Shown: piece after piece, positions 57,911-64,000 of the stretch | Numbering within the stretch: position 1 is the first letter of the stretch | How the letters are laid out: each line of letters begins with the position of its first letter | Source of the DNA: Icerya purchasi | Lineage: Eukaryota; Arthropoda; Insecta; Hemiptera; Monophlebidae | Direction: 5' to 3' | NCBI GenBank assembly: GCA_039619475.1 | Contig: CM077115.1 | Location: 414,230,557 to 414,294,556 of the forward strand | Length of the DNA: 64,000 bases | The notes under the pieces: generated by a model | Database searches by the model: none | Seen by the model: only the letters and a program-made list of their open reading frames with translations | Told to the model about the DNA's origin: nothing | Position numbers and translations under genes: made by a program

Positions 57911-58220
57911 TATGTACAACGGTATATAGTATATTTGTCATCGCAGACGTAACTATAGCTGTAGTTATGCTATGATATACTTGTTCGGTGTGTGTTTTTA
58001 CGTCACTGTGTTCTTCGTCTATGTCGCATCCATCAGTTTAAATTTGTTTGCCATTTAGCTTAGATGTTTAGCGGTTTGTGTATTCTTTTTGTGAAAAAGA
58101 AATCCTTTCATTTTTCGTCTCTAAATACTTTACTACATTCACCGGCCACGTGGTCCTGAATAGTTGCGTGTTTTCGAATACTTTCTGTTAATAATTTTTT
58201 ATTTATTTAATTATATATCG

Positions 58221-58265
58221 ATGGTTTATTTATTCACGATGACCGTTGCAACTGAACTTTTCGGG
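58221..58265 (+). CDS. Possible short first coding exon, plus strand
   Basis: ATG followed by 14 codons (MVYLFTMTVATELFG) ends exactly at a good donor, GTAAGC (58266), in phase 0. Spliced to the candidate exon at 63022-63054, the frame stays open (KPVYCRTRTLW). No homology is recognised, and such short open runs arise by chance. I give it only as a lead. Confidence 0.2.
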
Positions 58266-58266
58266 G

Positions 58267-61200
58267 TAAGCCCAAAATATTTTTTGTATAATTTTTTTCA
58301 ATTTATTGAAAGGTGGTAGTAGGATTTCTATTTTTTTTTTTTTTTTTTTTTTTTCGTGCATGTATGTACATGTATTTATACATTTATTTTTAATACAATG
58401 CGCTTTTTAATTAATTATTTCAACCGGTTTTTTTTGTTTGTTTTTTTTCTCTTGTGAGGGTACTTTTGTACTTTTCTATTTTACAAGTAGCGACTAAAAA
58501 TATCATACAAACCGCTGTTTCATATAATGTAAATTTAATTATGAGTTGTTTTGCGATAAACGTCTGGAGAATCAACTGTTTGGTGTGGCATGAAGGAAAT
58601 ATTGTTTTGTTAATTGCAGTACACAGGTAATAATATTAGCAGCATAGTAATTGTAAACGGTTAACATTATCAATAAGTTGTTCCAGAGCGAAACAAGATT
58701 GATAACGAAAATATCTACTAATAATTATGAACGTTGTGTATGTCAAGCGAGATGAGGTTCTTGGTTAATATAATAACAAACGTAGTTTGTTCCTCGCAAT
58801 TATTTTGCGGAACACGTTAATGCAACATACAAATTTTTGAAGTTTCATTGATTTTATTTTAAATACTTGTAAATTCGGTAATTCGAGGGAAAAAATATTT
58901 TATTAAAATGACCAAAATTAAATCAATAGTTTTATGCTCTTTTTTACAGTGAGACAAAAATACTGTCTTTGCAATGTCGTACGGTAGTTTAAAACCGGTA
59001 ACTTACGTGAATTAGATTAGATTAAGTTTTAAATTTCCAGAGGAAAAAGTATTAGAATCGTTCAGTTGCAGCTTTAGAAAGTTATTATTCCCATTCATAA
59101 TCTTAGGCGAATATTTTCATTTCATACGATATACAAGTTTAATGATATTTATATATCATCTATTAAATGCGCATTTTTATATCATTGTTTTTTTGGAAAG
59201 AAATGATAGACTCAAATTTTCGTTTTTATATAACTTTTTCAGCTATTCAGTATGCGCTCATTAAAAGAAAAGAAAAGAAAAAAACGATCTATTTCGTTTG
59301 TGCGAATGAAAACTGCTTGCATAAACTGTACAAATAATTATGATATTTACAGCCTTGAGAAAATTTTCACGCTGTGAAATACTAGGGCCATGGTCTCGTA
59401 CTGTACAATTTGCAACGTTACGTACATTTTGAGGCGCGTAGCAGATTATTTTTGACCGTTCCATTAGAATCTACTCGAACATTACATTTTTTAAAAATTA
59501 CACTTCGAAATAATATATTTAATAGTCGGGAAATATTAAAGAAACACGTGGCTTAAATGCTTCTTTGAGCTAGTGAAACCGCCTGTATTCAGTTCTGAAT
59601 GAATTGTGTAATCATTTCGTTAATTTTTTATTTGATCGACGAAACATACTAGTTAAAAACAGTCTATTCGCATGTAACAAAATTTGTGTTTCAGTCAAAC
59701 TACACTATAAGTGCAAGTGCATTTTCAAACATCAATTTATTAGCTATTAATAGTATAACGGAAAAATTAAACAGAATATTTTTGTCGATTGAATTAATCT
59801 GGTAAATGAAGAGTTGTTGTTATTTTTGAATTGTTCGTATAAAATAGATAGTGCTACGAGAATCGATGTAATAGTCGTGTAACGGCGATAATATTGAAAA
59901 CAGGAGTGAAAGTATAGATAAGCAGAGTAATCTTATATGATTTGGTGTGTCGGTTAATGGCAAAGAAAAATAAGTGCATACGAAGTAAGAGAAAACAGTC
60001 CTCTACAGGCAAATTGTATCTATTTCATCGAATGATTGACATGCAATGGAAATGATTTTTTTTTTTTTTCGATACAAAAGAAATAAGAATCAATACATTA
60101 ATTAATACCTGTTTTTAATCCTGAAAAATATTCCAACGTATAAATTCTGTCAATTTTGTTGCAGTAATTTCATTGTTTTATGATTTGTTTTTTATATATA
60201 TATATATATTTATTTTATTTTTTTTATTTATTTTCTTGATTTATAAAGAGAACTTTATTTAGCAAATATATAAAATATGTATTGCTTAATTTTTATTTTA
60301 AATAAACCGTACATTAATTATTTTCGGAATCATTTGAACTTACTTAATAAGTTCGCTAAGCGTTTTAAGCATTAAAAATAAAACCACTCAATTATTAAAT
60401 TCAATTAAATGTTCCGGTCAAAATTAATCTATTAATAGTTTATAATTGCTTTTGGCGTGGAAAGAAAAATCCAGACAGATTCATAGAGTAAAAATACTTT
60501 TCCCGGCTAAAAAAAAAAAAAAAATATCATTCCTAGTAATTTTTTTTATGTTCCGCATTATTAGGCTGATATTGAAAAGAAAAAAATACAGTCCACCACA
60601 GAACATTTTACCTAACTGAATGGAATTAGAGGAAAAATGAAAGTATCGAAAGTTAATTTGTTTACGAAAATATTAATGAAATGCATTCGGTAAAAAAAGG
60701 AGAAACAAAAACTATGTTGATATTTAAATAGCGCTTTGTCTGGTCTGTTTCTTCTACTTGGTGAGTTCGTGATTATCGTTATTCTGCTAAGATGACATAG
60801 ATAAGTAATTATTTCGAGCGATCTAACAAAGAAAAAGAAAAAAATGTTTTACGTTTTAAAATATTTTTGGTCGCATTACTAAATAACTCGAACAGGGACG
60901 TTTAAAATTGTTCGCTGTTCGTTTCTCCTTGTCGGTGTCGGTAGATTAGCAGGTTAAATTTAAATTTAAAAACAATAATAACGATAATAATAATAATAAT
61001 CTGGCTAGGACATGCCCATTGCTGTTTATCCAGCCAACGCAGTTCATTCACCCCGGTACTATTGTACGGTGGAAACGAAAGATCTCTTATGCACATGCAC
61101 TGCACTGGACCGTTAATATTTTTTTGCTTTTGTGCGTTCTTTAATTCGCTCGTAATTTTTTGGTTTTCCCTTGTCATAATTCTACAAAGTGGTTATAATT

Positions 61201-62040
61201 GGTGCATTAGTCGTCGATATAGAAAAATTGAAACAATGATATAAATTCGCTCGGCCATAAATAAATAGTACACTATTTCGTTCGTAAAATTCCTATGCAA
61301 GTTTCTTTTATTAACTCTTTTCAAAAACGTTACCGGATTTGAAGTAAAAATCTTTGCTCTTTTTTGAAACTAAACTTTTAGGCATTGTTCACTGTACGGT
61401 CCGTAATTAGCTTATAATTTACTTTTATTGTGTGATTTCCAATTCTCGTGCTGAACTGTAAGCGGGGAATTTTGGAACTATTGTATGATGTTACTCTACT
61501 GCGCTCTTACAATTTTTGTTTCCCCCCCCCCCCCCAGCGTTTATGCATTTTTTAAGTTAACTTTTAACTAAATGCGAGGACAAATTCCAAATATAATAAA
61601 TTCATAATGTTTGATTAACTGATCAATTTTTATAACTGTTAATCTGTAAACGATCAGTATATCGTAACTAAAAACAAAGCTAAAAGTATGCTACCGCGAC
61701 GCAATTTAATTTGTTACCGTATATGTATGTTAGCACGTAAACATCGAAAATTAAAGCCAGAGTAGAATCGAGACTATACAAAATTGGTTATTCATTGCGC
61801 CAAGCGAACTGAATAAACGTTATAATAAAGCGTGTATTGTAAAAATAGTTTTCTACTAACGTAGTCAACATGCTTAATTGTACGACCTTTATTAGCTGCT
61901 AAATAAATTTTGATTTTATTTTTTTATTTTTTTATTTTTATTTTTCTTTCCGTAGTAAAGATAAACAAAATCATTTTGTTTGACGAAAAATTTTTAATAA
62001 TAATAATAAAGCATAGCGCCAATAATATATTTTTTGAATT
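58267..62040. other. Noncoding, no feature recognised
   Basis: AT-rich sequence, possibly the first intron of a plus-strand gene. It has (TA)n and poly(T) runs and a small GC-richer patch at 60995-61120 (GGACATGCCCATTGC, CCAGCCAACGCAG) that may be an old repeat fragment. Confidence 0.35.
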
Positions 62041-62089
62041 TAAACCATCTTTAAAGCCGCAATGTAACATTATGTAACACCGCTTCTAG

Positions 62090-63000
62090 GAGTAATCGAT
62101 CCCCGATAAGTGTTGGCCCTACTCTCGCGAGTGGCTCCCTCCTTGCTTGCAGCGCCTCATTACGCCCGATTCAGAAATTTCTAAAAGATATTTTGTATTA
62201 CACGGCATCCTGGTGAAGGTCATGTTTACGAAAACAAGAAAGCAGCAGGTGTTGGCACTCAGTAGCAGTGTCGCTTTCGACGCTCCATCTGCACCGGCGG
62301 GTTGATCTCAAACATCAAACCCACGTCACATTTCCAAATTAATGTGGGTGTTGGCCCATTTCCTGCCCCGCGCGCGCCGCGAAAACAACGAACCGTTCCA
62401 GAAAGAGAATCCCTTTCCATTCAACAGCCAGCGCATATTCTCACTTCGATATTTCTGACAACTAAGTTATTCGATTCTTTGCGCGAGCCATCCCCACCGA
62501 CGCGAAATTTTCTACCATAAAAAATTGTATACTACCCCCGTTTCGAATTTCCCTCTAAATTTTCCAGTCTGTCTCACGCGGCGATATGGTGGTTCTTCCC
62601 GTCGTTCATACGGCCGCGGAACTCCTACGAATTACGTTCTCTTTGCCGCTCGCGTCGCGTTCTTGTTGGTATTTTCCACCACTGACGAGATGGATTATTA
62701 CAGTATTAAAGCCGAGACTGTGTCTCTTACATTTTCGCGTGCAACGTTGTAAAGGCCGCGATGATGTTCCCTGTACATCTTCCTGTCCGTTACGTTTCAT
62801 CTCGTCCGATAGTATCCGGTCCTATCTACGTTTCGCATTGTGTATTCTTACTTATTCTTGAACCCTATCCGGTGGAATGTGGTAGTTACCATTTTAATCT
62901 GCGTTACGTCGACCACGTTGTCAACGTCGCTGCTGCTGCTGCTGCTGGTTATTTACGGTGATAATGTGTCGTTGTCGCTCGATTAAACAACCGCCATATG
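62090..63000 (+). promoter_or_regulatory. GC-richer, CpG-containing block; possible promoter or 5' UTR
   Basis: It contrasts sharply with the AT-rich surroundings: CTCTCGCGAGT (palindromic CTCGCGAG, about 62125), CCCGCGCGCGCCGCG (about 62367), many CG dinucleotides and a (CTG)n run at 62930-62946. Short overlapping ORFs exist on both strands but none resembles a known protein. It is directly upstream of the candidate exon at 63022. Confidence 0.35.
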
Positions 63001-63021
63001 GATTTCGGTTTCTCGTTACAG

Positions 63022-63054
63022 AAACCGGTTTACTGCAGAACAAGAACGCTATGG
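63022..63054 (+). CDS. Candidate 33-nt exon, plus strand
   Basis: Acceptor TTCTCGTTACAG ends at 63021 and donor GTAAGA starts at 63055; both fit consensus well. The exon ends CTATGG, so it could carry a start codon at its 3' edge (ATG G|), or continue the frame from 58265. The product is unknown, and the gene would continue beyond the window. Confidence 0.3.
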
Positions 63055-63056
63055 GT

Positions 63057-64000
63057 AAGAAATTAGAATACGCTGTTCGCTGATTATTCGTTATTTATCG
63101 AACTGCCTTAATTTGTTTACATATTTGCCGCTTATCACTCTCCGAATATGTATACTGTAGATGCGTATTAAAAATACTGTATCAGTTATTACGCTATCAT
63201 CGTAAGATTAATACGCGCTACTGCGTACCTTTTTCAGTAATATTTTTTCGGAATTCAGAAAACAAAATCTTAATCAATATGTAAAATTTTCGTGCGCCTC
63301 TAGAGAATGTTGAGCAATGGCGAGAATTTGTTAAAAATCCGATCTTCGTCCGCCATATGTTATTATTTCTTATTCGTATTGTTTGTAAAGTGACGTTCGA
63401 ATTTCGTGTATTCCATCAATTTCCTCGGTGCTGATATTAATATAAGTACGTATTCAGAATGATCGAAAAGTTAACTGTTCAGCAAATCACGACAATCTGT
63501 TTACACGAAATCCCTTAACAGAGTCATATGGGTTTAAATCCGGTAGTGTGCGAATTTTAAATTCTTTGTGAGTTGAATTTTATTCGTTAGCCGAATATTT
63601 ATTTTAAAAAATTCTTACCGCTTTAATAAAATTAATGAATAAAAACTAAAATAAAATAAACGTCTTTGTTTATCAACTAACATATGGAACGCATTTTTTT
63701 AACTGTTAACGCTAACTAATCTGAAGAATATATGTGTGTTTTTTTCTTTTCCTTCTTTTATGGGTATTAGTCACACGTTGTCTAATTACATTAGTCGAAC
63801 TTTAAATTATTCATGGGGGGGGGGGATTTTTTCAAATAATTTATTTTTTATTTACATACCGATCTTTGCACATTACTTTTGGGTAAAATACGACTAAAAT
63901 ATTAGAGGTGTTTTCCTAATTTTAAAAGTAGCGAGCAGTTTATATAAATGGACTTTTAAAAAGGTTCGTTTTCGGAACATTCCTGTAATTGAATGCAATG
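63057..64000. other. Noncoding, no feature recognised
   Basis: AT-rich sequence with a poly(G) run at about 63816-63825. Possibly intron of the plus-strand gene. Confidence 0.35.

Noticed and set aside
62302..62861. Overlapping plus-strand ORFs of 72-91 codons
   Set aside because: No homology or shared frame; open because the block is GC-rich. Kept only as a possible promoter or 5' UTR.

Overview
This is a strongly AT-rich eukaryotic (animal) window with small conserved coding exons in a large amount of noncoding DNA, long (TA)n tracts, many decayed DNA transposons, Helitrons, tRNA-derived SINEs and LINE pieces. The transposon types and the spliced gene point to an arthropod, most likely an insect and possibly a hemipteran. 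The species cannot be fixed from sequence alone.

The window holds one complete protein-coding gene, on the minus strand: an orthologue of nuclear receptor coactivator 6 (NCOA6, also called ASC-2, PRIP or TRBP). I rebuilt ten coding exons between 53784 (ATG) and 14571 (TGA) from splice signals and phase. Joined, they give 7623 nt, or 2540 residues plus stop, and every junction keeps the frame. The conserved N-terminal block is in exons 1-2. A PPxY motif and the first LXXLL box lie in the 4-kb exon 3, the second LXXLL box is in exon 5, and exon 10 encodes a short basic C-terminus. In vertebrates and flies NCOA6 is a subunit of the MLL3/4 (Trr) COMPASS-like H3K4 methyltransferase complex. A candidate upstream 5' UTR exon (54903-54959) carries three tiny upstream ORFs. 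A GCCGCCATTT motif near 56022 marks a possible promoter.

The introns are the mobile-element archive. Intron 9 has a mariner relic (17.25-18.02 kb). Intron 8 has a 1340-bp mariner with terminal inverted repeats (20896-22235) and a LINE 3' end (22733-23470). Intron 7 has a tRNA-type SINE, two Helitrons side by side in (TA)n (25527-27347 and 27374-29075), a perfect-looking hairpin, a short minisatellite and a pogo-like relic. Intron 6 has a mariner relic and a third Helitron end, intron 5 a 953-bp mariner, and intron 4 a second SINE copy.

Downstream of the gene (1-8.2 kb) lie two opposed copies of a hAT-type MITE, a different SINE family, a retrotransposon RNase H fragment, a hAT element with an 8-bp target duplication (4757-6250) and a PIF/Harbinger-type MITE (7574-8159). 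The stretch 8.2-14.57 kb shows no recognisable element and may include a long NCOA6 3' UTR.

Upstream (56.1-64 kb) there is no recognised gene. Possible splice donors at 56891 and 58265, a GC-richer patch at 62.1-63.0 kb and a candidate 33-nt exon at 63022-63054 suggest the 5' part of a plus-strand gene that continues past the window. I found no RNA gene, CRISPR array or convincing new biological system. The most informative signals are the gene model, its conserved short motifs, its uORFs, and the layered Helitron insertions.
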